From positions 1-64,000 of the forward strand of contig JAGFBZ010000004.1 of assembly GCA_018398805.1 (NCBI GenBank): a stretch of 64,000 nucleotides of DNA, in the 5' to 3' direction. The notes beneath the pieces were generated by a model. The model had not been told where the DNA came from and ran no database searches. It worked only from the letters and a program-made list of their open reading frames with translations. Positions 44,925-56,524 of the stretch are shown here, one piece after another; within the stretch, counting starts at the first letter, position 1, and every line of letters begins with the position of its first letter. Position numbers and translations under genes: made by a program. This stretch comes from Hirundichthys speculiger (taxonomy: Eukaryota > Chordata > Actinopteri > Beloniformes > Exocoetidae).

Positions 44925-45500
44925 TAGGGTTAGACGTGTTATGTTTTCTTGGTTTTTCTTCTTAGTACTCTTTGTTGGTTGGCTTCACTTGAGTTCTTTG
45001 TGTTCTGTTTCTTATTTTACTTTAAAGGTCTGTCTGTCCCTTGTTGTTTTTCACTTAGCTTCCTTTTTGTTTATCTCCCAGATTGTTTGCACCTGTGTCT
45101 CATTTGTTCCCTATGTCATATTAGCCTTGCCTTTTCCTTTGTCCTTGCTGGTTTGTTGTTGTCTTCCTGTCTTTCCAGCCATGTTCCAAACTTAATGGAT
45201 TCCATGCCTTACCATCCTGCCATCCCCCCTGTTCACTTAATTTGTCTGGAAGTAAGTTCTTTCTGGATTGAGTGTTTGCACCTGCCACTCATTTGTCCCT
45301 TTGTGTATTTAGGTCTTGTCTTCCCCTGTTTACTTGCCAGATCGTACTGTTGCCCTCGTCCGCTGCCATTCTGAGTTTCTCCGTGTTCCCTGAACAATCC
45401 TGTGTTTTTTGGGTCCGCCTAACTACCACCATCTACTCCAACCCATCACTTTATGACAGAACGATCTGGCTGATTCATAATGAACACTGTTGAGTTCTGA
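44925..45500 (+). repeat. LTR-like repeat
   Basis: Inverted counterpart of the repeats at 13931-16500, including AGAACGATCTG near its end (45459-45469). Its long plus-strand frames are Leu/Phe/Cys-rich and lack any motif, so I do not treat them as genes. Confidence 0.5.
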
Positions 45501-46155
45501 CGAGAATCTGGAAAATGAAGCACATTAATGATATTCTGAGATCATTTCACTGCCTACCAGTTACCGACAGAATATATTTTAAATTTTTTATCCTGTAAGT
45601 AACATGTGATGATTAATGAATATTTCACATTTTTGTATGGCAGAACCACCCACTTCCTGTTTCACAGTGAATAACAGTCCATCCACTAAACTGTATGATG
45701 CCTGACAACATTTATTTCAGTATAATCTGTAGGAATATCAGGCTGATCTGATGAACCACTGAGAGAATACAAAACACATGAAATAATGTGACTGAAATCA
45801 TGTTATTGTGAAGGTGGTGCTATAGAGTTCTTCCAAGATTGTCATATATACTTGTATGGAGTGGAAACCCCATTAAACATATTAATTTTGGGGCAGCTTG
45901 GACAACGCATATGCAAGTTAGAAAAACAATTCTATTCATGGTAGGATATTGAACTTTGCTGCACTCTGACGGTGACTTACGCCCTTTGGCAGAAAGTTAC
46001 TGTCAGTCATTGTCAATGTCTTAACTGCTGATTGAACAGGTTTCAGATTTATCAGCTCATCCCACTAGGAGCAGGGATGCCAAATGCAAAACATTATATT
46101 TCATGTTGCCAATAGGTGGTTCTACAACCGTTCCTGAATATTACACTGTAGATGT
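45501..46155 (-). repeat. Duplicated flank, with the empty piggyBac site
   Basis: Matches 11590-11880 joined to 13563-13920 in reverse. At about 45868-45885 it has an uninterrupted single TTAA where the piggyBac element sits in the other block. Confidence 0.7.
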
Positions 46156-47501
46156 AATCCTTGTTGGTTGAATCAATGTACTCTTTTATCTATTTATTGT
46201 TTATGTTGATTGTATTTTATCTGTTTTATGTGTAACTTTTATGGCGGCTTTCTTGGCCAGGGCGCTTTTGAAAAAGAGACTTGGGCTGAATCCCATTTCA
46301 CCCCTTGGCCCTACCCCTTGGCCCTACCCCTCCGTTTTGCGCGTTCATGTGGAGGGGTAGGGGTGTCCCAATTCCCATTATGACGGAGGGGTAGGGCCAA
46401 GGGGTAGGGCTATATACCCCTCCAAACGGAGATTTTTCCGAGGCACACTCCAAACGGAGGGGTATGACATATTTAAGTATTTTCTCCATGAATAAAGTTC
46501 GAAAATGTACGAAAACCTATTTGTTGTCTATTTTAACATTGTTTCAATGTGTAGTGGTCATTTTCCTCGTAAAAAATCCGCCGAAAAAAATCGATAGTAG
46601 TCGAGGCGTCAGTTACGTGGTTACCGTTGCTAGAGTGGATGCTGCCGGCAGCCCTGATGATAATCTACAGTGATAAAGTTATCAATATAACTTCCGATAA
46701 CGTTATTAATAATAACGTCGGCAACCTCGCCGAAGTTATCGATAGTGATTCATTCCTCCTCCTTCATTCCTCCGTCTAGCAGCAGACAACCGTAAAAACA
46801 TCCCAATAGCCCACGCAACAGAGATTATCACAGCGGCCAGACGCAACAGGAAATCAACCCACTAATGTATTAACAAGGAGAACAGTGTTTCTGCCTTAAG
46901 AAATGTTGCAGATATCATTGTGAAAATCGCCGTTAACGTGAAAACGGACATTGACATAGACGGACATTAGTAAATAGAATATCCGTGTGTCAGATGTCAG
47001 TTAATGGGACTGATGCTCTCAGCGGCTTGAAACGACGCGGCCGGGTTATGTGTTGAAATGAATGGAAGGTGGATCTGAGCGTCAAATTCGACTCGGATGA
47101 ATTTTAGAATCTGTTGAGCCCGCTGCGTCGGTGCTTGTGAGGGCGACCTTGTGAGTCAGAAACTGACGCCGAAGGGCCCTGACCAAGCGTCGGTTTTCGA
47201 CGAGCTGGGAGTGAGACTGTGTTGGCAGACGGCATTTTTTCCTGAGATCTCCGGCAAGCGCTTGTCGCATCTGGTTAAAGAGGCAGCGCGACTACTGATG
47301 ACGTATGCGATTGTCGAAGGGGTGTCCCAATTCGGAGGGGTTGACTTTCGGCCTACCCCTTGGCACTCCGTTTCCAGGGGTAGGGCTAAGGGGTAGGGCT
47401 AAGGGTTAGGGGTAGAAAAGAGAAATGGGATTGGGCCTTGTTCTCAAAGGACTTCCCTGTTAAAATAAAGGTTAAATAAAAATAAAAAATAAAAAATAAA
47501 A
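46156..47501 (+). mobile_element. LINE 3' end, split by a DNA transposon
   Basis: The sequence GGCCAGGGCGCTTTTG...CTCAAAGGACTTCC...TTAAATAAA is a non-LTR 3' end with an A-rich tail. AGATGT is duplicated at 46150-46155 and 47502-47507. The uninterrupted sequence is at about 11600-11610 in reverse. Confidence 0.75.
46284..47437. mobile_element. DNA transposon with GGC...CCCATTTC ends, 1154 bp
   Basis: Ends GGCTGAATCCCATTTC and GAAATGGGATTGGGCC are inverted copies, each followed inward by CCCCTTGGCCCTACCCC-type repeats. TTG flanks both sides (46281-46283, 47438-47440). A 3-bp duplication suggests the PIF/Harbinger group. No transposase frame seen. Confidence 0.75.
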
Positions 47502-47507
47502 AGATGT

Positions 47508-49235
47508 CTTCAGGCTTAGACTTCATACACACAATTTTTGTACCAGATAAAACAATGTACGGCTGAGTTACATACAAGGGGGCAATGATTTACCCAGGGT
47601 CCCATATTTACTACAGTCACCACTACTACTCTCAGCTCACTGTGAAAAGAAAAACCTTGTATAGTTGTTTAAAAAAAATCTAAATTAACTCATTTACTCT
47701 TGAACACCTACATTCCTCTTTTCCTCATCAACGCTTTCAAACATGGTTGCTTTTCCTGCATCATGTAATGATTTTATTCTCAAAAGATAAGCTATATTAA
47801 CAAAGATCAAAGACAGTCCTTCTATTAAGACAACCCACAGTTTTCTCCAAAAAATTGTGGCAAAAAGTGTTATGTGAATGAATGAATTTTAGTGATGATG
47901 TGGTACAAAGAAGTCAAATTTGTCATTTAGCTCGACCTCAAGCACAATAAATTTGAAGTTAATTTGACCAAATCTCTTGGACGTGTTGGAACACATAAAA
48001 AACCTGGAAATTACCAAAATACTAAGAAAAATTCACATTCAGTTAAAAAAAATGTTGGACTCTATCTTCAAGTTCAAGCATGGATCCAAGAGGTAGTCAG
48101 ATACATCAGTCACACAACTTTCATCTTTGTAGGTGAAACCATATGCTGGGGCTTGTCAATAAACTTGAAGCAGGTGGTGCTATTGAGCCCATTTTTGGAC
48201 ACCCAATGTCCAGAACCTATATGTAATTTTACACCAGAACAAATGTGTATGTAAATTTATGAGTATCCAAGGATATTAAGGCCCCAATGCTCCTGGTATC
48301 CAAATATGCAAGAACCACCACTCTTAATCTGAGGAGATTGTGATTTTGAAAAAGTCTTCAAATTTCATTTTGCAAGCAGGTGGCACCAAAGACCAGTTAA
48401 TGACTTTAAAACAATATCCATCTCCCCACCCTAACAGTTAACCACTCTCCCCTTCACATTGTTGTAATTTGACACCTGTCTGCCGATTAGTGATCAAAAT
48501 TCAGAGCCCCTATATTAATATTCAAAAATATTAATACAAATGAGCAAATTTTATGCATTTTCTTGATATTTTAGATGAGAAAAAAATGTACATTTCATAG
48601 TTAGTCTTACACAAGTGCATAAAAAAATTAACTAAATTTCGACCATTAACTGGAAATTTCTAAAAAAAATAATCATAAATTATGCTGACATATACAGTTA
48701 CATTACTGCTCAATTTGGAGAGTGATTTAAAAATTGGATGTCAAAAAGTATGTGTTTAGTGTCCAAATTTTAGACCGTTACTGCATGTATACCATCACAC
48801 TGATCTAAATGATATGGACAGGAATTCATGAGGTGATGGTGGATAATGTTCAGTTTGAATTTGATGGGCTAAAGTACGCCAAAAATATAATCATGGGTTT
48901 TGATTTCATATTTTGAAAAATATAGAGTGGTGGACTTTTGAATCAAACATAAATTGGAGTGTATAAAATGTTTGCTTTAGTGAAAGGCATGTGATCCATC
49001 AACCTCACCTCCTTCGGACAAATGGGCAATTTTTAATAAATTTTTTCATTTGTGTGTAATAAAACCATCCACCTCCTGTTTCACGGTAAATGTTGCTGTC
49101 ATTGTTGGAGGTCCATATACAAAATTGTACATCATTCATGAGGACACTTATGAGTATATTGTATAAGCTTCTCAGGCCAATATGATGAAGCACAAGGTAG
49201 ATACGGGACAAAATGTGACCAGAATCATGTTCCTT
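47508..49235 (+). repeat. Dispersed repeat and duplicated flank
   Basis: The first 250 bp match 11344-11600 and 11040-11140 in reverse, i.e. the 3' flank of a copy-A-like gene whose exons are not present. From about 47920 it resembles the dispersed repeat at 33950-34390. No gene. Confidence 0.5.
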
Positions 49236-49489
49236 CACTGCAAAAATCAACAATCTAACCAAGTGTTCCAATCTCGTATCTAGCTAAAAAGTCTTTTTGA
49301 TCTTGTTTTGAGAGTAATATACTATGCAAGCACAAGTGGTAGATTACTACTTGTTTTGGGAAATTTTCCTATTTCAAGAAATCTTAAGTGTGATTATCTC
49401 ACTGACCAGATTATTTCACTTACTTTTAGTCTGTATCTGCTCAAACCAAGTATTTATTTCTTATATTAAGACCATTAATTTTTGCAGTG
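49236..49489. mobile_element. MITE with CACTGCAAAAA ends, 254 bp
   Basis: Starts CACTGCAAAAAT and ends TTTTTGCAGTG, with an ATCTTGTTTTGAGAG-type interior common in fish hAT MITEs. A target duplication is not evident. Confidence 0.65.
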
Positions 49490-49815
49490 TTTGACCAGAT
49501 GGTTGAGTTCAGGCATTATGGAGTTCATCCAAGATTGTCGTGTACACTCATTTGGAGTGGAAGAATAATTAAATGTACGGATTTTGGGGCAGGCAGGAAA
49601 ATGCAACTCTTCCATTCATGGTGAGACATCAAACTTTGCCGTACTCTCACAGTGAAACTCTGATAAACAGTTACAGTTTTTCACAGTTAGTCATCTTCAA
49701 TGTCTTAACTACTGATTGAACCAGGTTTGAGATGTATCAGCTCATCACACTAGGCAGAGATGCCTAATGCAAAACATGACATTCTCTTTTGCCAATAGGA
49801 ATATTACAGGTTCTT
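49490..49815 (+). repeat. Second copy of the 45840-46150 repeat
   Basis: Same order of blocks as 45840-46150 (TCATCCAAGATTGTCGT, ATTTTGGGGCAG, CTTAACTACTGATTG). Confidence 0.6.
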
Positions 49816-49839
49816 TTTGTTCATGTAGACAAACAGATT

Positions 49840-51182
49840 CAAGATTCAAGTCTCTTTATTGTCATTATGCAGGCATAACGAAATTTTGCATGACTCTCGG
49901 CAGGCACACACACATATTACACACATAAATAAAGCACTTAAATAAATAGTAGAAAATATACACTGTAAAAAAAAATCCTGTTGTTTTTACAAAAAAAACT
50001 GGCAGCTGTGGTTGCCAGAATAATTCAGTAAAAAACACGGTGAACATGTAAACAGTTTTACTGACCAAACAGTAATTACAACAGTTTTAAATTGTAAAAT
50101 AAACAGATTGTCTCATATTTTTCTACAAATTTTAAGTGTGATTTTAAAAGGGTTATTTTTGTAATAAAACAGTTTTACCAAGTAAATTTAACAGTTTTTT
50201 TGGGGGGTTTATTATCATAATACTATTTTACACTGTCTTCCAGTAAGATTTACATATATTTTCTGTTTGTTGTACATGAAATTTAATTTAGTCTTACTGA
50301 AAAATACCTTTGAATAACAGATTAAAACCGTTAAAATACCAATATAAACATTTTAATATTAACTGAATTTAAATTTGCTTTAAATGTTTTTCTTTTTACT
50401 AATAATTATATTTTCAAATATCTATAAGCATCAAATTTCAAACATTCGCACTAAAATGCAACTTTAAAACACAAGGCCGCTGCATATAAAGAGTATATAT
50501 TTTTTTAAAAAATGAAGAAAAAAACACACACACACACTTGGATGCCTTTGAAAATTTTATTTTCAATGCAGTTTTCATTTGTGTTTTCTGAACATAAAAC
50601 GCAAATACACCTGTTAAACAGGCATTTTAACGTTCACAGAAACAGTATGAGAAACAACTTTCAAACCTATTAAGACTTTTTTTTTGTTTTGTTTTGGGGG
50701 GAGGATGGGGGATTACTATGGACATATATTTACAAAAACATTCTACTCCAGTATGATTAGACACTGTCTTGATTCATCAAATGTGATTAACCAAAATATC
50801 TTTTTACCCTCTCCTGTCATCATATTCCAATCAATCTCGGAATTTAGCAATTTTACTATCACCATCTAAATAAGGTGTGGGTTTCAATGACAGTCAATTT
50901 CTTGAGACCAAATGAATAATTGGTGTGCAGTGTATTTATGCATACATGCATGCACATAATAGGAGTACAAGGTATTTACTGACCCAGAGATCAATGTTTT
51001 ATTTGAGCTATTGGAAAAGTTTTCTGCTCTTTCTGCCCCTATTTCAGGGGTGGGCAACTGCATCTCTTCAACAATGGTTTGTATTGTGGAAGCTGGAAGA
51101 AGCAGTTGTCCTTGATGTTTTAGGTAGAAAAGACACACATTTCTGAGGTAATCCTTAGTGTAATTTGGAGACAACTTGTGAA
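49840..51182 (+). other. AT-rich DNA with a reversed LINE tail at its start
   Basis: AAGATTCAAGTCTCTTTATTGTC at 49840 is a reversed non-LTR 3' end. A CACTGTAAAAA transposon-like start follows at about 49961, but I cannot place its other end. The rest has (AC)n at 50525-50540 and no gene. Confidence 0.4.
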
Positions 51183-51226
51183 TTTCATTTGTCAGAGCAT
51201 CATTAATGATGCTCTGACAAATGAAA
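51183..51226. repeat. Perfect 44-bp palindrome
   Basis: Two 22-base arms without spacer or mismatch, centred on CATTAATG. Neighbouring sequence is not inverted. Confidence 0.85.
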
Positions 51227-51647
51227 GTCACAAATAACTTGCGTCATCAGACTTAAGACTGCATCTAGTTGTTAACAGTTTCTTGAGTTTTATATGTGCT
51301 TAATAGCAAATTCATATCTATTTTTGTGACAATACCTTTGTTATTGTTCAATGAAGTAATATTCTGTATGAAGTAATATTCTGTATTTCACAGAAAATTA
51401 AATGTCTTTGTTTTGTAATATTATTAAACAATACTAAAATCACAAAGCACTGTGCAGATGATAGGAAGCTGCTCCCCAAATTCAAATTAGCCTTAGCAAA
51501 ATGCACTAACAAGATCATTGAATAGTCTTATAGGGTATAATATATAAACACATATTTTACCTTTTTTTTTTCTTTCTTTAATCAGGATGTAGCAAAAATG
51601 TTGGTGTGACTTTCCATCTTGACTTCTGTCATCTGAATAAACTAGGG
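51227..51647 (+). other. Intergenic, nothing recognised
   Basis: AT-rich; no gene seen. Confidence 0.4.
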
Positions 51648-51861
51648 CAGGGGTGGGCAACTCCAGTCCTCGATGGCCGCTGTCCTGCAGATCTTAGAAG
51701 TTTCCCTGCTTCAGCACACCTGATTCTTATGAATGGAACAACATTCCAGGTCTGCACAGGACCATTAATGACCCATTCATTAGAATCAGGTGTGCTGAAG
51801 CAGGGAAACTTCTAAGATCTGCAGGACAGCAGCCCTCGAGGACTGGAGTTGCCCACCCCTG
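51648..51861. mobile_element. Near-perfect palindromic hAT MITE, 214 bp
   Basis: Begins CAGGGGTGGGCAACTCCAG and ends with its inverted complement; the arms of about 90 bases are almost identical. The flanks AACTAGGG / ATCTAAAG are a poor match to an 8-bp duplication, so it is old or the duplication decayed. Confidence 0.75.
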
Positions 51862-52241
51862 ATCTAAAGCCATAGCCCATTGCTTTAACCAGCATCATAC
51901 TTTAAATCAGGAATTCTTCCTCCAACAGCCTGCCCCCATGAGCCCAGTGCCTCCGTCCCGGTCCAAACACAACTTAACCCTCCTATTATGTTGCGGGTCA
52001 AATTGACCTGTTTTGAAAATAAAAAATAAAAAAAAAATAGTTTAAAGTATTTTTTCAGGATAAAACTTCTTCTGCTTGGCTTAATTAGTCTAATCAACAT
52101 ATAAAATAAAAATTGTTCATGTAACATATTTGCAACCCCCCTCTCCACGTTTATGTTACATAGATTATGTTCGGGTCAATTTGACCCAGCAGCCAAAATG
52201 GAGACTAAAAGGGGTTATAAGTATCTAATATAGTAGTTTTT

Positions 52242-52920
52242 TTGTTTTTTTTTCTTTGCAACTGTGACCCCTATTTCTCCCCAGTTTCACACCCTCTCCT
52301 TTGGGTCGTGCTTGACATGACATGTGGTCTCAGAAGGCAGAATATAACCTGTGACAATTTTTTCACAAGCTGCAACTTGAGTCAGGGACTTCTAAAGAGA
52401 AAGCTCACGATGGTTGGAGCGGTCCAAAAGAACCAGTGTGAACTCTCTGCTGAGCTGCTGGCATAGTGCGAATTACAAGGGGGTTTGGGGGTGTTTGACC
52501 CCCCCCAATTACAACTTCGACCCCCCTAAAGAAGGGACAAATTGTCATTTTTGTCATCTCTAGAAAATGTTGACCCCCCCAATTGTCATTGTATAAGTCG
52601 CACTCTGGCTGCTGGTAACCAAGAACAGGACCCCTAAGTCCTCCATGTCTGCCTTCACAGACACCACAGCCCAAGAGCCTTACTGCCCCAAAAAGGAGGG
52701 AAATGTCAAAATGTCATGAGCACTTTGCATAAAAGTCTGAAATCAGCTCAGAGAAGATCAGAAACCAAGTATGATCCCTACAATGCCACCAAAGTGAGGG
52801 GTGGATTATTTAGACCAAGTCATTGGGTCTAAAAGCACCAAACGAATGACTGAAAGCTGACCGCTGGTCATCTTTTATAACATGACTGATAGATCAGCCT
52901 ACAACGCATTTGTCATTTGG
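52242..52920 (+). pseudogene. piggyBac transposase fragment
   Basis: The frame at 52242-52466 reads GLRRQNITCDNFFTSCNLSQ followed by LLKRKLTMVG, the central part of PGBD-type transposases. Homology resumes at about 52612 with NRTPKSSMSAFTDTT and continues through YNMTDRSAYNAFVIW near 52872-52920. It is interrupted by a short insertion (about 52467-52608), stops and deletions; the N-terminal half is absent. Confidence 0.8.
52467..52608. mobile_element. Small palindrome-ended insertion in the transposase relic
   Basis: AGTGCGA at about 52465 and TCGCACT at about 52604 are inverted, with C/G-run blocks just inside. Transposase homology breaks exactly here. The target duplication is unclear. Confidence 0.45.
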
Positions 52921-53676
52921 AAGGAGATCTTTCCAGAGTAGAACCCATCAAAGCTCTGAAAGGAGCACATCTTCTGTCTAAGCTTCTGTCTCCAGCAGAC
53001 CTCCATGACCCTGCACAGGAATAAGTGGGTTGGATAATGGATGGATGGATTTCTGGTTTTACACATTGCGTAGTATTTATTGTCACAACGTGATCACATG
53101 TCACTTGTGTGCAGTGGAGACTCACAGACACACATATGAACACACCATGTTCATTTTGTTAATCTGTTAGTTTGATTTTTCTTATTTTTATTACTTTCTG
53201 GTTCAAAAACAATTCTTCAGTTTTCTTTCATTGTAAATTCAGTAGATTTTGATTTTAATTCAGCTGGTCAATTTGATCCGGAAGATGAGGTTTTCTTGTG
53301 CTAATTTATCAACATCACCTCAAAAAGAAAAGTTGAAAATATAGAATAATTACAAAAAAAGTCAATGTTAGATTGAACTATTGTATTTTATAGATCGGTC
53401 TTTCCAATGCACATCTAAAAATGTTTTAACATTAATTAAAAAAAGAAAACGAGTGAATAATTACCATTGAACCATGATCTGTGAGAGGTAAAGAACAACA
53501 ATGCACTAAATATTGATTTAAATAGTTAGTGATGGAGTTAATAATGAGATATAAACAGTGTTTATTTGGGAGTTTTTAGTTTTTAGATACTTTTGGATGA
53601 TCAAACATTTCCTGGGTCAAATTGACCCGGGAACATAATTGCTGTTCCTCCAAAACGAACATAACAGGAGGGTTAA

Positions 53677-55157
53677 ACTTAATGCACTTAAGTCCACAAC
53701 TGCTTACTACTTCTGGTTCCGAGATCTCGTTCTCCGATCACACTACATCCGATCATCATCGGATCACGGCAACTGCTTACGTTCTATCTCTTTGTCTATA
53801 GATTTTATACAGTTTTACTCTTTTTTTTTATTTGCTCCCTTTCTCTATATATGTTCTCCCACTTCTGTCGACGTGGTGCTGCCCTCCACGGCGCACACTC
53901 AAGCAGCCTAGCTCACTGGCTAGTAACACCAGAAAACGGCAGTTTGACAGGCTGTACAACACGACACCTGTTCCAGGGGCCGGCATTCAATCAGCGACAA
54001 AAAACTCCGGTGCTCGACACCCCACGGACTAGAGACCCCCAGACGAGGCCGTGCGGCTCAAAGGGCTCAAACAGCTCAGAAAACACCATGCAGATGAAAA
54101 CATCACAAAACAAACCCCTGGGGTACCCCAAACAGACAAAAACTCCTCACCGCTCCGTCGCAGCTCAGTGAACAGACAGACAAAATAATTTCCACTCACC
54201 AGAACAGTGGTCTGGTCGTTCATCCGTCCTTGTCCCCGTCCAGTCGCTGCGGTTGTCCATCACGAGACCGGATTCCCCAAAACCTACAGAATTTGCGGCC
54301 AAAAAGAGCTAATCTCTCACCGATCAGGACCGCAGCGAGTGGAACCAGCACAGAAAAACAACGAAAAGCCAAAGGGATGCCACTGTTGAGTTTAAATTTG
54401 GGCATATCTTACTCATAAGCATACACTCAAATTAAACTCTAATTGTGTTCTGGTGATGCAGTCAATTCGGTTGTTAAACAAAGCACTGACAACCGACTGG
54501 AGGTGAAATACCACTAGGTATTTTACCTCATACTAAAATAGACAGGGGATGAACAGTGGACTTTTGTGGATGCTAAGGCAAGAAGCTCCGCTCGAAAAAG
54601 TTGAAGTGAGACTTACCACAAAAGGAGATTTGATTCGCTGTCCTGTCGGAAATTCTCCAGTTATTAGAACACCCTAGGTGTTGTAACACTGGACCAAATA
54701 ACTCAAAATGGGGAAAAGCAACAATAAACCAAAACAAAGAACACACTAAAGTGTTAAGATTGGAAATTCATTGAAACACAGGATCTAAATAAACTGAAAC
54801 ATTTAAATAAATGGGTCAATGATTATGGATTTAATAGGCAGCAAAATACGCAAAAACTGACGGCCCTTAAAGATGCTATAATAACTAAAACAAAAGAAAA
54901 TGTGAAAGGCAGGAGTAGAAGACACAGAATTCTGGATGGAAATAGCACGTAGGAGAGAGAAAGGGTTTAGGAAGTCTAGAGAAAGACAAGAAAAAAAGAG
55001 AGGGGACAGACAAAGACAGGAAAGATGAAGATAGAGAAAAACCAACATTTGCTGAAAAGTGTACCAGAGTGTAAAAGGTTGGTCACAGTTGGCAGCGAAG
55101 GCAGCTAACTGAAGTGGTTGTTTTAAAGTGATATGAAAATTTGAGCAAATATATGAT
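53677..55157 (+). other. Probable internal remnant of an LTR element
   Basis: No convincing gene; several short frames without motifs. As a polypurine tract and LTR follow at once, this stretch or part of it may be retroviral internal DNA. The left limit is not visible. Confidence 0.3.
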
Positions 55158-55171
55158 AAACAGGAGGGAAA
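55158..55171 (+). other. Polypurine tract
   Basis: AAACAGGAGGGAAA directly before the TG of the LTR. Confidence 0.6.
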
Positions 55172-55624
55172 TGTTGGAATCATTGTATATAGTTATCACA
55201 CATTTGCTATTAAACTGTACACAGCCTAGTGAAGAACTACTGAATGAATTTAAGTATGTGTCACCTTTTAAAATGACTGCTGGATAATTGCTGGATAACA
55301 TGGTGTGAAAGAGAGTGAGAGTTATCATAAGAACAGAAGGAGAAGAGCCGGGAACTGGAACTGCATGAGGGCATTGTACAGTTATGTACTGATAAGTGTA
55401 CTTAAATAGGTCAGATTAAGATATGCAGATATCCAAAACCCCTTAGAGTTGCATGTCCAATGAAACCAGGGACGTCCTAAGAGTAAGAGAGTTTGGCAGG
55501 AGTAACTTAGACCGGGTTAGAGACTGTAACGGAGCACTCTCTGTCCGTTCTCCTTGCAAGTAAAATATAACAACCGTCTCTTGTCTTCCTTTTCAAAAGT
55601 GTTTTAGGTTGGCTGAACCTGACA
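55172..55624 (+). repeat. Retroviral-type 3' LTR, 453 bp
   Basis: It begins TGTTGGAATC and ends ACCTGACA, with TG...CA termini and an R/U5-like block ACTCTCTGTCCGTTCTCCTTGCAA typical of fish endogenous retroviruses. The sequence after it is the TACCGTATTGGCC-family transposon, so the element inserted there. Confidence 0.7.
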
Positions 55625-55626
55625 AT

Positions 55627-55726
55627 TTAAGATCAAGTTATAGTACTGTTTAATGAACTGTATTCTCTTAAAATCTGAGACTATGACTCAGTGAATAAGC
55701 AACAACCATGTAATTCAATAGGCAAG
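55627..55726 (+). repeat. TACCGTATTGGCC-family transposon, left part
   Basis: Matches 37570-37640 joined to 39650-39690 without the Harbinger insertion, so it displays the empty target GACTATGACTCAG. It resumes at 59777 after the L2 LINE. Confidence 0.75.
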
Positions 55727-56122
55727 GCAAAGCAAGTTTATTTGTAGAGCACAATTTGTTCACAAGGCAAATCAAAGTGCTTTACAGAAGCATAAAGTCA
55801 CAAGAAGGCAAATAGAATCATTCCATACAAGCATAAAAATAATCATTAATAAATTAAATTAAAAATTATTTTAAAATGAAAAAAAATTAATTAATTAAAA
55901 ATGACGACTGCGGATAAAATCCGTTCAGTTGTCATCTTCACATCTAAAAAGAACTGTTTTCAGCCTGGATCTGAACATTTCAGACCTGTCTCACATCTTC
56001 TGAAAGACTGTTCCAGATTTTAGGAGCATAAAACTGAAATGCAGCTTCACCTTGTTTAGTCCTGACTCTGGACACCAGCAGGAGACCACTACCTGAGGTT
56101 CAGGTACCAGAGTCCAGGTTGG

Positions 56123-56491
56123 TTAATATGGCTCTAACATGTCCGAGATGTACTTTGGGGCCATGAAGAGAGCTGATTTAAAGTCTATTCTCTGAGTGAC
56201 AGGAAGCCAGTGCAGAGACCACAGGACTGAACTAATATGGTCGTATTTCCTGGTTCTAGTCAGGACCAGTGCAGCAGCGTTCTGGATGTACTGCAGCTGT
56301 CTTACAGCTGGTTTAGAGCCCAGTGAGCAGGCCATTACAGTAGTCTAACCTGGTGGAGACCAACGCATGGATTAGTCTTTCTAAATCTGGTTTAGACACT
56401 ATTCCTTTGATTCTGGCAATGTTTTTTTAGATGGCAAAAACTGCTGATGTTATTATCTCCACCAAGGAGGTTAAGTTTTTGCCAGTGTTTA

Positions 56492-56524
<33 letters not shown>

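Larger units (their letters stand above)
51978..53672 (+). mobile_element. piggyBac transposon relic
   Basis: CCCTCCTATTATGTTGCGGG start and AACATAACAGGAGGG end are inverted, with TTAA at 51974-51977 and 53673-53676. Just inside are GGTCAAATTGACC-type repeats. It carries transposase remnants on the plus strand. Confidence 0.9.

Noticed and set aside
44920..45374. 141-aa and 91-aa membrane-protein-like frames
   Set aside because: Same low-complexity repeat as above; hydrophobicity arises from T-rich DNA.
46300..46480. Interstitial telomere repeats (CCCTA-like)
   Set aside because: The motif is CCCTTGGCCCTACCCC and is inverted at the other end of a bounded transposon, not TTAGGG arrays.
53639..54418. 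Cluster of overlapping 60-106 aa frames
   Set aside because: No motif, no coherent single frame, and no splice pattern that I could defend.
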